Program-made: the position numbers and the translations under genes
Notes under the pieces: model-generated
The model's input: the letters and a program-made list of their open reading frames with translations, nothing else
What the model was told of the DNA's origin: nothing
Database searches by the model: none
Shown here: piece after piece, positions 45,490 through 54,803 of the stretch
How positions within the stretch are numbered: the stretch's first letter is position 1
Layout: every line of letters starts with the position of its first letter
Origin: Parapedobacter koreensis
Lineage (GTDB): Bacteria > Bacteroidota > Bacteroidia > Sphingobacteriales > Sphingobacteriaceae
Direction of reading: 5' to 3'
NCBI RefSeq assembly: GCF_900109365.1
Contig: NZ_FNZR01000010.1
Span: 62,001 to 126,000, forward strand
Length of the DNA: 64,000 nucleotides

Positions 45490-45512
45490 TGAGTACCTTT
45501 GTTGCTCATTTA
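45490..45512 (+). promoter_or_regulatory. Promoter 2 of the polysaccharide locus
   Basis: TGAGTACCTTTGTTGCTCA plus TTTA matches promoter 1 (40317-40339) at 22 of 23 bases. The TACCTTTG -7 box is at 45494-45501. The -33 element is weak here (no TTTG at 19 bases). It lies 43 bases before the ABC exporter start. Confidence 0.6.
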
Positions 45513-45544
45513 AGAGAGACGAAAGAATTAGAAAAGATTAAACC

Positions 45545-47344
45545 ATGTCAAAGTACGCTAAAGATCTAATTAGAAAATACTTTACGTATTTCGTGTTTTT
45601 CTATATTCATCTCAGGCATCGCATTTTTATTGCGTTGAGCCTAAGCCTCTTCGTTGGTATTTTGGACGGGTTCGGTCTAGCTATGTTTTTTCCTTTACTT
45701 GAAATGATTGGTGGGGATAAGGAGATAAGTGGGGAGGGTTTGGGAGGATTGAATTTCTTAATTAGCAGTATCAATGCAGTAGGAATTTCGTTGACGCTTT
45801 ATTCCGTACTTATCATCATTGCGTTTCTTTTTACACTAAAAGGTATTGCTAAATTTTGTGAACAATACTATAGTGTAATTACTCAGCAGTACTTCATTAA
45901 GAAATTACGATATGAAAGTATAAATAAGCTAAGCAATCTAAAATATAAATCGTTTGTTACGAGTGACGTTGGTAGAATACAGAATACACTTTCAGGTGAA
46001 GTAGGCCGAGTTTCCCAGGCTTACCGCAATTATTTTTTAGCTGTACAATCGGGTGTAATGGTTAGCGTCTATGCTGTTTTAGCGTTATTAACAGACCCAC
46101 AATTTGCCGTGCTCGTCCTCATTGGAGGCGGATTATCTAATCTGGTTTATAATAATATTTATAAAAGGACTAAAGCAACGAGTAAGAACATAACAAAAGG
46201 AGGACACATCTTCCAAGGATTATTAATTCAGCAAATTGCATTTTTTAAGTATCTTAAAGCTACTGGTTATATTAGACGTTATGCTAATAAACTTAAGGAC
46301 GCCATCGATTATATTGAGCAAAATACAAAAAGAATTGGATTTTACAATGCGATTCTAGCTGCAACCCGTGAACCCTTGGTAATCATAGTGGTCGTCTTAG
46401 TAATTATTATACAGGTTACGTTTTTTTCCGAGAATATCGGCGCTATTATTCTGAGCTTAATGTTTTTTTACCGGTCGCTCAACGCCTTGATGCAACTCCA
46501 AAATTATTGGAATAGTTTTTTGAATATGTCTGGCTCGTTGACCAACACCACAGCGTTTATGAAAGAGTTGGCAGCTCAACAAGAACGGACGACGGGCGCT
46601 CCTTTTGATCGGCTTAAATCGGCTATTACATTGAGTGGAGTACAGTTCTCTTATAATGAAACGCCTATATTATCTAATATTGATATTACCATATCCAAAA
46701 ATAGTACGGTGGCTTTTGTTGGTGAAAGCGGTAGCGGAAAAACCACATTGGTGAATATTCTCGCAGGTTTGATGCCGATTGAAAAAGGAAATATGTTGGT
46801 TGACGGTGTACCACTCAATACTTTGAATAAGGACACCTATCACGAGCGTGTTGGGTATATCACACAAGAGCCTGTGATCTTCAGCGACACCATTTATAAC
46901 AATGTTACGTTTTGGGCTGATGATACCCTCCAGAATAGGGCCCGTTTCTGGGAAGCGTTGGAAAAATCTGCAATTGCAGATTTTGTTCGCCGCTTACCAC
47001 AGCAAGAAAATGCCCCACTGGGAAATAATGGTATTTTAGTAAGCGGAGGACAAAAGCAGCGTTTATCCATCGCGCGGGAACTGTATAAAGAAGTGGATAT
47101 CCTCATTATGGATGAGGCGACCTCAGCATTGGATTCTGAAACAGAGCGTGCTATTCAAGAAAACATCGAGGCATTGAAAGGGAAATACACCATACTCATT
47201 GTTGCCCACCGGTTGTCGACTATAAGAAATGTCGATCTAATCGTACTTCTGCAAAATGGAAAAATACAGGGAATAGGAGATTACGAGGCATTGATCGATT
47301 CTTCACCGGCGTTCAAAAAAATGGTGGCATTGCAAGAAATATGA
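45545..47344 (+). CDS. ABC exporter (fused permease and ATPase)
   Basis: 599 residues. The six-segment permease domain covers about 1-335. The ATPase has Walker A GESGSGKTT near 393-401, signature VSGGQKQRLSIARE near 499, Walker B ILIMDEATS near 518 and switch His in VAHRLSTI near 552. It resembles MsbA/PglK-type exporters. Because no Wzx-type flippase is visible here, it is the best candidate to move the lipid-linked repeat unit across the membrane. It is the first gene after promoter 2. Confidence 0.9.
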   Translation: MSKYAKDLIRKYFTYFVFFYIHLRHRIFIALSLSLFVGILDGFGLAMFFPLLEMIGGDKEISGEGLGGLNFLISSINAVGISLTLYSVLIIIAFLFTLKGIAKFCEQYYSVITQQYFIKKLRYESINKLSNLKYKSFVTSDVGRIQNTLSGEVGRVSQAYRNYFLAVQSGVMVSVYAVLALLTDPQFAVLVLIGGGLSNLVYNNIYKRTKATSKNITKGGHIFQGLLIQQIAFFKYLKATGYIRRYANKLKDAIDYIEQNTKRIGFYNAILAATREPLVIIVVVLVIIIQVTFFSENIGAIILSLMFFYRSLNALMQLQNYWNSFLNMSGSLTNTTAFMKELAAQQERTTGAPFDRLKSAITLSGVQFSYNETPILSNIDITISKNSTVAFVGESGSGKTTLVNILAGLMPIEKGNMLVDGVPLNTLNKDTYHERVGYITQEPVIFSDTIYNNVTFWADDTLQNRARFWEALEKSAIADFVRRLPQQENAPLGNNGILVSGGQKQRLSIARELYKEVDILIMDEATSALDSETERAIQENIEALKGKYTILIVAHRLSTIRNVDLIVLLQNGKIQGIGDYEALIDSSPAFKKMVALQEI

Positions 47345-47371
47345 TTTAGTTACTGAAAATTGATTGATCCG

Positions 47372-48046
47372 ATGCGAGTAAACGTCTTTATTTATGCTCG
47401 TTTTAATTCCTCTCGGTTGCCGGGGAAAGTTCTTTTCAAAATAGGAAACGAGACAGTTTTAGGGATTTGTATTAATAAGTTGAAGACCATCCCAAATCTT
47501 AATCTAATCGTTGCGACTAGTGATAAGCAGACAGATGACCCGATTGCTAAATGGTGTGACACAATTGGTGTACATCATTTTAGGGGGGATTTGCAAGATG
47601 TTGCGGAACGCACAATTCAATGCATTAATGACTATCCTTGTGACGTTTTTTTTAGGGTTAATGCGGATAGCCCCTTCCTTCAACCTTTTTTATTCAGAAA
47701 AGCGTTAGCAATTATTAGTAAAAACCAACGAATTGATGTCGTAAGTAATGTGTATAAACGAAGCTTTCCTTACGGTATTGCGGTTGAGTTAATTAACACG
47801 CAAACCTATCTTAAGTATGTGGGAGATTTTAACGCGTCGGAACGAGAACATATCACGAGTTATTTTTATAGGAATGATTCGATATTTAACATCGTTAATA
47901 TTGAATATGAACATAATTATTCTCAATTGAGATGGGTACTTGATACGCCCGAAGATTGGGCTCGGCTTAATGAGTTGCATACCATTTATCCAGATCTATA
48001 TAACCTCCATTTAGAACAGCTAATTCGTATACAAAAATTTAATTAA
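47372..48046 (+). CDS. Cytidylyltransferase-like protein (SpsF/NeuA type)
   Basis: 224 residues from the ATG at 47372. The nucleotide-binding start FIYARFNSSRLPGKVLFKIG and later VFFRVNADSPFL and LRWVLDTPEDWARL are typical of CMP-sugar synthetase relatives (PF02348), of the SpsF subgroup. It may activate a nonulosonic acid or similar sugar, consistent with the NeuB-type gene nearby. The TTG 4 codons upstream is a less likely start. Confidence 0.8.
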   Translation: MRVNVFIYARFNSSRLPGKVLFKIGNETVLGICINKLKTIPNLNLIVATSDKQTDDPIAKWCDTIGVHHFRGDLQDVAERTIQCINDYPCDVFFRVNADSPFLQPFLFRKALAIISKNQRIDVVSNVYKRSFPYGIAVELINTQTYLKYVGDFNASEREHITSYFYRNDSIFNIVNIEYEHNYSQLRWVLDTPEDWARLNELHTIYPDLYNLHLEQLIRIQKFN

Positions 48047-48047
48047 T

Positions 48048-49118
48048 ATGAAGAACATATATTCGATTCGACCAAAAGGGTTTAACATTGGAAACGACGT
48101 CATCTATTTAGGGATAAACCATTTTATTCGGATGGCATTTAAGGAGAATTACAACATAATATCGCTTCCTGCTACTGGAAAATATGAAGCACATCGGAAA
48201 GCGGGCCTTTCGTCACAAACTATTTATGAAGTGAATCAATTTGGCCATGGCTTGATTGTCGGGGGAGGAAATCTTTATGAAAATGGGGAGCTGGAAGTGA
48301 ATCCCATTGCATTAAAGGCGTTGGAAAAGCCAATGATGATCTTCAGTGTTTCTAGAGGAAAAGTATACAACAGAGCGTTGGAATTGGTCGATCGGACAGA
48401 CACGATGGCTGACGAAAAACTTAAACTGTTGCACCAATATACCGATATTTCGTTGTCCCGAGATAAGGCAACAAAAACACATCTTGATTCGCTTGGTTGC
48501 GACAATACTTTAGGGGGCTGTCCTACGCTTTTCATCAATGAAATTCCTCAACATTTAGTTCCGATTATGGATACGGACAAAACGGATACACTTATCTCTA
48601 TCCGCACACCCACATTGATGAGCATACCTGTGGAATATCAGTACCGATTACGGGACCAACTAACGGAAATGATCGCTTTGCTAAAAAGAAAAGGATACCA
48701 GAATGTAAAGTTTCTTTGCCATGATCACAGGGACATTCCGTTTGCAGCTTCATTCGAAGAGATTGATTATCTTTATACCGAAGATGTGTACACGTATTTG
48801 ACATATCTAAGAAACACGCGGTTGAACGTAACGTTCCGCCTGCATTCGTTTATCCCCTGTTTGTCGTATGACGTGCCGGCGATTAAAATAAGTTATGATC
48901 AACGAGCGTTAAGCATGTTGGAGACGTTAGACATGGATGATTGGAATATTGATTTATTAAAAGACAACCTGATGGTTGAATTAGAGCACAGGCTTAACAA
49001 TCTCCAAGATTTAGAAACGCTTAAATCCCAACGGCAAAACGGACGATGGGCAGAGTTGCGGAATACAATGGTAGAAAATAGCGAAAAATTTGCAGCATTA
49101 GTTAACGAAAGGATATAA
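48048..49118 (+). CDS. Polysaccharide pyruvyl transferase family protein, first
   Basis: 356 residues of the CsaB/pyruvyl transferase family: NIGNDVIYLGINHFI near the start, GLIVGGGNLYENG, ISLSRDKATKTHLDSLG and TFRLHSFIPCLSYDVPAIKI near the end. The family adds ketal-linked pyruvate from phosphoenolpyruvate to sugars, though many members have other donor sugars. It starts 1 base after the cytidylyltransferase gene. Confidence 0.82.
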   Translation: MKNIYSIRPKGFNIGNDVIYLGINHFIRMAFKENYNIISLPATGKYEAHRKAGLSSQTIYEVNQFGHGLIVGGGNLYENGELEVNPIALKALEKPMMIFSVSRGKVYNRALELVDRTDTMADEKLKLLHQYTDISLSRDKATKTHLDSLGCDNTLGGCPTLFINEIPQHLVPIMDTDKTDTLISIRTPTLMSIPVEYQYRLRDQLTEMIALLKRKGYQNVKFLCHDHRDIPFAASFEEIDYLYTEDVYTYLTYLRNTRLNVTFRLHSFIPCLSYDVPAIKISYDQRALSMLETLDMDDWNIDLLKDNLMVELEHRLNNLQDLETLKSQRQNGRWAELRNTMVENSEKFAALVNERI

Positions 49119-49120
49119 TA

Positions 49121-50113
49121 ATGGCTCACATTATCGCAGAGGCGGGAACCAACCATAACGGCTCAAAACAAAAAGCCAAAGAATTGATAGATTTGGCGTC
49201 TCGAGCCAAAGCCGATTCGGTTAAGTTTCAGATCATCAACCCTTGGGGGCTGTATCTTCCTGGAGAATACAGCTATGGGCATTATGATATTAAGAAAGTG
49301 CTTAAACTAAGGGAATCTACCGTACTATCGGATGATGTCTATCGAGAGTTGGCAATGTATTGCAACGAACAAGGCATTGAATTTTCATCTTCAGTATTTG
49401 ATAAGAATGGGTTGGATTTGCTTTGCTCGTTAGACCCACCGTATATCAAAATCGCTTCATGTGATTTAAATAATATCCGTTTCCTTAGGCAAGTCGCCGA
49501 AACCGGAAAGAAGGTTGTTTTATCAACAGGAATGTCTTCTCTTAGTGACATTGAAAAGTCACTTAAAGAGATCGAAAAATCTGGCAACCTTAATAACTTT
49601 ATTTTATTGCATTGTGTGTCTGTATATCCTGCCAAAGTAGAACAAGCCAATTTGTCGTTTATCACGACATTGAAAAATTTGTTTGGCTTAGAAGTAGGTT
49701 TCTCAGATCATACTGGAGATAGCCTAGCCGCAGTAATGGCATTAGCATTAGGAGCTACTTGGTTTGAGAAACATTTTACTACCGATCATACTCAGGAAGG
49801 CCTGGATCATGCTTACGCGATGGAAGAAGACGGCCTGACTCAATATGTCGAAGATATACGTACAGCAGAAATTGCGCTTCAACCCAAAGAAGACAAGATT
49901 TCCGACGCCGAACGTTATACCCGCAAGCGTGCGAGAAGGTCACTTTACGCTGCGAGAGATTTGGTTCCCGGTGAGATTTTAAAAGATGATGATGTGCTTT
50001 GTGTCCGACCGGAAGGTATATTAGACGCAGACGATATTGATTTGGTAATCGGAAAGTCCGTGCAAACTCCGATTAGGCAATATGAGGCGTTTACTTTTGA
50101 AAAGATCGGCTAA
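49121..50113 (+). CDS. NeuB-type nonulosonic acid synthase
   Basis: 330 residues. The TIM-barrel synthase domain (1-250) has IIAEAGTNHNGSKQKAKELI, VKFQ, FSSSVFDKNGLDLL, KIASCDLNN, LSTGMSS, HCVSVYPA, GFSDHTGDS and EKHFT. The C-terminal SAF antifreeze-like domain (about 265-330) has ARRSLYAARDLVPGEIL. The enzyme condenses phosphoenolpyruvate with a hexosamine derivative to make a sialic, legionaminic or pseudaminic acid-type sugar. Only the condensing step and flanking genes are visible, so the product is uncertain. Confidence 0.92.
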   Translation: MAHIIAEAGTNHNGSKQKAKELIDLASRAKADSVKFQIINPWGLYLPGEYSYGHYDIKKVLKLRESTVLSDDVYRELAMYCNEQGIEFSSSVFDKNGLDLLCSLDPPYIKIASCDLNNIRFLRQVAETGKKVVLSTGMSSLSDIEKSLKEIEKSGNLNNFILLHCVSVYPAKVEQANLSFITTLKNLFGLEVGFSDHTGDSLAAVMALALGATWFEKHFTTDHTQEGLDHAYAMEEDGLTQYVEDIRTAEIALQPKEDKISDAERYTRKRARRSLYAARDLVPGEILKDDDVLCVRPEGILDADDIDLVIGKSVQTPIRQYEAFTFEKIG

Positions 50114-50124
50114 TTAAAGGCAAA

Positions 50125-51132
50125 TTGAAAGTAGCTATTTACTGTACGGGGGGCACAAACTTAGGTTTCGGGCATTTTTTTAGGTCGAAAACATTCGCCA
50201 AGTCGGCACCGGATGGATTTTCTGTCTGGCTTTTTCCGTTAGTGGCTGCTGAAGATAAACACATTTTTAATGAGTTAGCCGATATCACACGTGTATGTGA
50301 GTCGGAGGATCATGCACTTAACCAAATTTTAGATTACGCTCCCGATATTGTCGTTTTTGACACGGTCTATTGCTCAGATAGGTTTTTCTTTGAAATCAAA
50401 AGCAAGGTCAGAAACCTCATGTCTATTTCACCCGTATTTAATCAGATGCTGCGCGTTGATCTATTGTTCACGCGTAATGAGGATACCCTCCCAATTGGAA
50501 ACGTCAAAATTTTCAAGGGTTTTGAATTCGCTATTTTTAATGAGAATTGTAAACCTATTTCGGACGAATTATATATTAATAATTTAAACAATGATTATTT
50601 GACCATTGGAATTGCCATGGGCGGTGGTGATGCTCCGAATAAAACATTAGCTGTGTTAAAACATCTCTCCTATCTGAAAACTCCATGTACATTCTGGGTA
50701 TTACTCGGAGAAGGTTATAGGCACTCCTATCAAGACCTTGTCGATTGCATTACAAAAGACAGTAATCACGAAATTATTCTAGCAAAAACCAATCGCTCAG
50801 TTTGGAGTATACTAGCAAATTGCTCATTAGCGATATTGGCAGGTGGGCTTACGACATTGGAATCGGTATATGCTGGTTTGCCAACCATAAATATTTTTGA
50901 TCGAGAAGAACAAATATATGCAACTGGCAAGAGAATATTTGATACTGGTATCTCAATAAATTTGGGGGTTTTTAAAGAATTGAAAAGCATTGATTTAATT
51001 AACAAGATTAACCATCTTTATGATAATAAAAGTTTGTTATTAGAAATGAGAAATAAAGGCAAAGGGTTGGTTGACAAGAAAGGAAGTAAACGCGTATTCC
51101 AAATTCTAGCCTCCAATTTGATTAACAGGTAA
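50125..51132 (+). CDS. PseG-like UDP-sugar hydrolase or glycosyltransferase
   Basis: 335 residues starting with TTG. The N-terminal GTNLGFGHFFRSKTFA and the later MGGGDAPNKTLAVLKHL and LAGGLTTLESVYAGLPTINI are typical of the PseG/MurG-like GT-B fold. PseG releases UDP from the sugar that PseI/NeuB then uses. Beside the synthase gene that role fits, but a glycosyltransferase role is also possible. It starts 11 bases after the synthase. Confidence 0.7.
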   Translation: MKVAIYCTGGTNLGFGHFFRSKTFAKSAPDGFSVWLFPLVAAEDKHIFNELADITRVCESEDHALNQILDYAPDIVVFDTVYCSDRFFFEIKSKVRNLMSISPVFNQMLRVDLLFTRNEDTLPIGNVKIFKGFEFAIFNENCKPISDELYINNLNNDYLTIGIAMGGGDAPNKTLAVLKHLSYLKTPCTFWVLLGEGYRHSYQDLVDCITKDSNHEIILAKTNRSVWSILANCSLAILAGGLTTLESVYAGLPTINIFDREEQIYATGKRIFDTGISINLGVFKELKSIDLINKINHLYDNKSLLLEMRNKGKGLVDKKGSKRVFQILASNLINR

Positions 51133-51142
51133 GTAAAATATC

Positions 51143-52612
51143 TTGATGAAGAAAAATAGCATAACACAACCTGTCGTTCATTTAGAAAACGCCAATGGTT
51201 ACGAGTATGGCCTTGTTTTTCAACAGTCTCTCCAAATCGCGGCACACGCGCTAATGAGAATACATGGAAAAGGTAATGAGCGGACGTGGAAGATACTTTT
51301 ATTTCGATATGTTGTTACAGCTATAAAATATAAATCCCTATTTGCGAATGTGAACCATGTTCCTTTTGATAACATCGCATTAAGAGCGGAGATGTCAACA
51401 TCAACGTGCAGCGGAAGTGTCTCTAAAATAAGCAAGGTATTAAACGCTATCAAAAGTTTAATCAAAGGCATAATATCACCAACAACGCTAACGATACCTT
51501 CAGGCAATTATAGTTTTGGTATAGCATTGCCGGGTGATCTTCTCAAGGAGATCCCTTTAAACTCACGTTTATTATGGTTGCGGCCACTGAATCGAAAGGC
51601 AAACATGCGGTCAAATTTGCAAAAGATTGCTAATGAGATCCCCGACCCATTTAAAAAAAAAATCATTGAGAATATCCCTAAAGTATATGTTGAGTATTTT
51701 GATTATTACTGGAATCACATTGATGTGGAAAAAGCGGGAGGTATATCGTTTCATGTTCATTTTACAATAAAAGATTTTTTGAAAGAATTTGTAATAGCAA
51801 AATGCATATTAAATGGAGCTAAATTGTATTGCTATCAGCACGGGGGATTTTATGGTGAATTAGCAGAACACTTCATTCTAGACTTCGAACGCGAAATAGC
51901 CGATCGTTTCGTAACGTGGGGATGGGCATATAATATCAAAGATTTACCTTTAGGATCAGATAAGTTGTTAAAATTTAAAAATCGATATCAACAATTTTTG
52001 ACCATAGGCAAAGTTGAGCGCATTTTGCTTCCCCTTCCTTATATTCGTGACGATTTAGCTAGGTCTTCCGACTTCATTGATTATTTAAACTTTGTGTTAA
52101 TTCGCTTGGCAAACAGTATTTTTAGGTATAACGTATGCGTTAGATATAGACGAGATATCCTTGATAAGGAGAAAAGCAGCGCCAAATCAAAAATCATTGA
52201 TGTTGAAGAATTAGGGCTTAAAATTGATGACTTTAAAGTTCCATCGTATGAGTCTATTAAACAATCCGAACTAGTGCTACTTCCTACACATCCCTCAACA
52301 ATGTTTTTGGAATGCATTAGTGTTGATCACCCCGTTATTGCTATCTGTCCTGACACGTCTCTTTTGCATTCTAATTATTTGAAACAAATGCAGCCGCTGA
52401 TGACTATTAACTTGGTGTTCACTTCTGTTGAAGAGGCTATAGATTTCCTTGAAAAAACGAATGTAGAGAAATGGTGGAAAATGGTTGTTACTAGTTCGAT
52501 TTACAAAAAATTCAAATCATCGTATGCCTCAACTTTTGATTTAAAGAATGAGCTAGACAGAGAAGGGGGCATTTTCGATCGCGCCTTACAAATCACTGCA
52601 CATCGGGATTAA
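51143..52612 (+). CDS. LIC12162-like transferase
   Basis: 489 residues without a signal peptide. The segments LYCYQHGGFYGELAEHFILD, EIADRFVTWGWAYN and later LVLLPTHPSTMFLECISVDHPVIAI resemble the LIC12162 family, large GT-B-like transferases that occur with nonulosonic acid gene clusters. The function is unproven; transfer of the acidic sugar is plausible. The family match is from recall of the QHGG and WGW motifs. Confidence 0.65.
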   Translation: MMKKNSITQPVVHLENANGYEYGLVFQQSLQIAAHALMRIHGKGNERTWKILLFRYVVTAIKYKSLFANVNHVPFDNIALRAEMSTSTCSGSVSKISKVLNAIKSLIKGIISPTTLTIPSGNYSFGIALPGDLLKEIPLNSRLLWLRPLNRKANMRSNLQKIANEIPDPFKKKIIENIPKVYVEYFDYYWNHIDVEKAGGISFHVHFTIKDFLKEFVIAKCILNGAKLYCYQHGGFYGELAEHFILDFEREIADRFVTWGWAYNIKDLPLGSDKLLKFKNRYQQFLTIGKVERILLPLPYIRDDLARSSDFIDYLNFVLIRLANSIFRYNVCVRYRRDILDKEKSSAKSKIIDVEELGLKIDDFKVPSYESIKQSELVLLPTHPSTMFLECISVDHPVIAICPDTSLLHSNYLKQMQPLMTINLVFTSVEEAIDFLEKTNVEKWWKMVVTSSIYKKFKSSYASTFDLKNELDREGGIFDRALQITAHRD

Positions 52613-52623
52613 TTTCATTTCGG

Positions 52624-53676
52624 ATGAATACTTTTTTAAAATACCTGTTTAAGATTAGAACGAACCTATCCAATGCATTTATCCAATATTTGGGTAGATA
52701 CATCGGCCTTTCAGGTTTATATTACACATTTCTATCATCTGCCTTTGCGCGTGAGCGCCGCGCAGTCTTAGCTGGCAAGCTAAAGCACCTTGAAGAAACT
52801 AAGCGACTAAAAAGTAATTATTTTTTGCTGGTAAGAAACACACATAGACTCGAAAAGGGGCTCCTAATGCGTCCTCGCCGAGCTATTTTTGCGGTTGACT
52901 ATATTGAAGAAACAATCGATTGCTTTGTAAATATTTACAAAACAGATACGATACATGAAAACAATCAACTTAAATGGTTTAGAGATGTCTTGGAGCTATA
53001 TTTTAAAAGTGTAGAAATTACTCCGTTTCTTTCCACACAGCAAGATAGATTTATAAAACATATCCAGGCGAGTATAGAGGCATTATCGGTAATTGAAAAA
53101 TCTGTACCATATTGCAGAATTCTTCAAGACCAATCGACTATTAGTTTTGAAGAGTTTTACAAGTTAGCTAAGCAACGGCGTTCAGTAAGATGGTTTTTAG
53201 ATAGATCTGTCTCGAGGGAGTTAATTGATAAAGCTGTTTTAGTGGCCAATCAGTCTCCAAGTGCATGCAACAGACAACCTTTTGAATATCGAATTTTCGA
53301 TGATCCCAAGTTGGTTAAAGAATTAGTGAATTATCCGATGGGGACAAAGGGTTATGGGCATTCGATACCGGTTATGATCGTTGTGGTCGGAAATTTAGAC
53401 GCATACTTTGACGAGCGAGATCGCCATGTTATATACATCGACGCTTCGTTAGCAAACATGTCTTTGATGTTAGCGTTGGAAACCCTTGGGCTAAGTAGTT
53501 GTTCTATTAACTGGCCAGACATTGAAGCTAGGGAGAGAAAAATGGAAAAATTCCTTAAATTAGAAAAATACCAACGGCCGATCATGTGTATAGGCGTTGG
53601 ATATCCCGATCCAGAAGGAATGGTAGCATTTTCAGAGAAGAGACCGTTATCACAAATTAGAAAGTACAATATATGA
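52624..53676 (+). CDS. Nitroreductase family protein
   Basis: 350 residues. A helical N-terminal part (1-180) with HRLEKGLLMRPRRA, then the nitroreductase fold (about 185-345): RRSVRWFLDRSVSRELIDKA, QSPSACNRQPFEYRIF, MIVVVGNLDAY, IDASLANMSLMLALETLGL and the closing CIGVGYPDP. Flavin binding is expected. These proteins recur beside pyruvyl transferase genes in polysaccharide loci with unknown function. The stop overlaps the next start by 4 bases. Confidence 0.82.
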   Translation: MNTFLKYLFKIRTNLSNAFIQYLGRYIGLSGLYYTFLSSAFARERRAVLAGKLKHLEETKRLKSNYFLLVRNTHRLEKGLLMRPRRAIFAVDYIEETIDCFVNIYKTDTIHENNQLKWFRDVLELYFKSVEITPFLSTQQDRFIKHIQASIEALSVIEKSVPYCRILQDQSTISFEEFYKLAKQRRSVRWFLDRSVSRELIDKAVLVANQSPSACNRQPFEYRIFDDPKLVKELVNYPMGTKGYGHSIPVMIVVVGNLDAYFDERDRHVIYIDASLANMSLMLALETLGLSSCSINWPDIEARERKMEKFLKLEKYQRPIMCIGVGYPDPEGMVAFSEKRPLSQIRKYNI

Positions 53677-54803
53677 TAGTTGAGCTGAGAGGAGTAGAAT
53701 TCGTAAATAAAGGGGCAGAATTGATGCTACACGCGATACTTTCGGAATTGCGTAAGCATGATTCAAACGTAAAGGTTGTAATGCGACCTACTCCCCGTAC
53801 GCCAAAAGACAAACTTAGGGCAGTTAATATTTATATTAGGATAAGGCCTTCCCGTCATCCACTGAAAAAAGCGCTAAAGAAGTTTATTCCTTCACAGTTT
53901 TATGCGTTGCTGGGCTATGTAAGAGATGAAGAGATTAAAGTTGTATTGGACGCATCAGGATTTGCTTTCGGAGATCAATGGGGGGCAAAATATGCAGAAG
54001 ATCAACTCGGAAAACACATCGTCGAATGGAAGAAAAGAAATAAAAAGGTAATCCTGCTGCCGCAAGCGTTCGGAGGTTTCCATGACGATGAATTAAGAAA
54101 GGTGATGGTTAAGATTATTGATTATGCAGATCTGATCTTTGCACGAGAACCACGGTCGTTTGATTATTTACGCGAGATTTCAAATACGCCTAAAATAAAA
54201 CTTGCTCCTGATTTCACGAATTTGATTAATGGAAAGGTTCCGACTAATTTAGATACCAGTTTAGAGGTTGCCATCATACCAAACTATAAGATGTTGGAGG
54301 CAACGCAATACGAGAAAAACGAATATTTTAGTTTTCTTCGAAATGCAGTGACTAATGTTAGGCAGCAGGGATTTAATCCGTTTTTCTTAATACATGAAGG
54401 CCAAAAGGATTTCAAACTGACGGATGAAGCCAACCAAGAGCTGAAATCGCCGATTCCTATTATTCACAACCCGGATCCATTGGTCATAAAGGGCATTATT
54501 GGTCAAACTAAATTTATAATATGCTCACGATTCCATGGAGTTGTAAGCGCTCTTTGCCAAGGTGTGCCTCCTATTGTAGCAGGCTGGTCGCACAAATACG
54601 AATTGCTATTAACTGATTACAATCAATCGAACCTCTTAATTCGCGATATTTCCGATAAAGATGAATTGCACAAAGCCGTTAAGATGCTTTCCCACGAACA
54701 AACTCGCACCGCCATAAGCAACGAAATTAAACAGCATGCAGTTATACAGAAGGAGCTAAGTAAAGCTATGTGGCAGACAGTTTTTAATGAAATTAAATCC
54801 TAA
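53673..54803 (+). CDS. Polysaccharide pyruvyl transferase family protein, second
   Basis: 376 residues: ELRGVEFVNKGAELMLHAIL at the start, DASGFAFGDQWG and KYAEDQLGKHIVEWKKRNKK, ILLPQAFGGFHD, FAREPRSFDYLRE and CSRFHGVVSALCQGVPPIVAGW. These are the pyruvyl transferase (CsaB-like) landmarks. It differs much from the first pyruvyl transferase, so it likely acts on another sugar. It is translationally coupled to the nitroreductase gene. Confidence 0.85.
   Translation: MIVELRGVEFVNKGAELMLHAILSELRKHDSNVKVVMRPTPRTPKDKLRAVNIYIRIRPSRHPLKKALKKFIPSQFYALLGYVRDEEIKVVLDASGFAFGDQWGAKYAEDQLGKHIVEWKKRNKKVILLPQAFGGFHDDELRKVMVKIIDYADLIFAREPRSFDYLREISNTPKIKLAPDFTNLINGKVPTNLDTSLEVAIIPNYKMLEATQYEKNEYFSFLRNAVTNVRQQGFNPFFLIHEGQKDFKLTDEANQELKSPIPIIHNPDPLVIKGIIGQTKFIICSRFHGVVSALCQGVPPIVAGWSHKYELLLTDYNQSNLLIRDISDKDELHKAVKMLSHEQTRTAISNEIKQHAVIQKELSKAMWQTVFNEIKS

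Noticed and set aside
45431-45512. Invertible capsule promoter as in Bacteroides
   Set aside because: The inverted repeat at 45431-45453 does not flank the promoter on both sides, and there is no invertase gene nearby.
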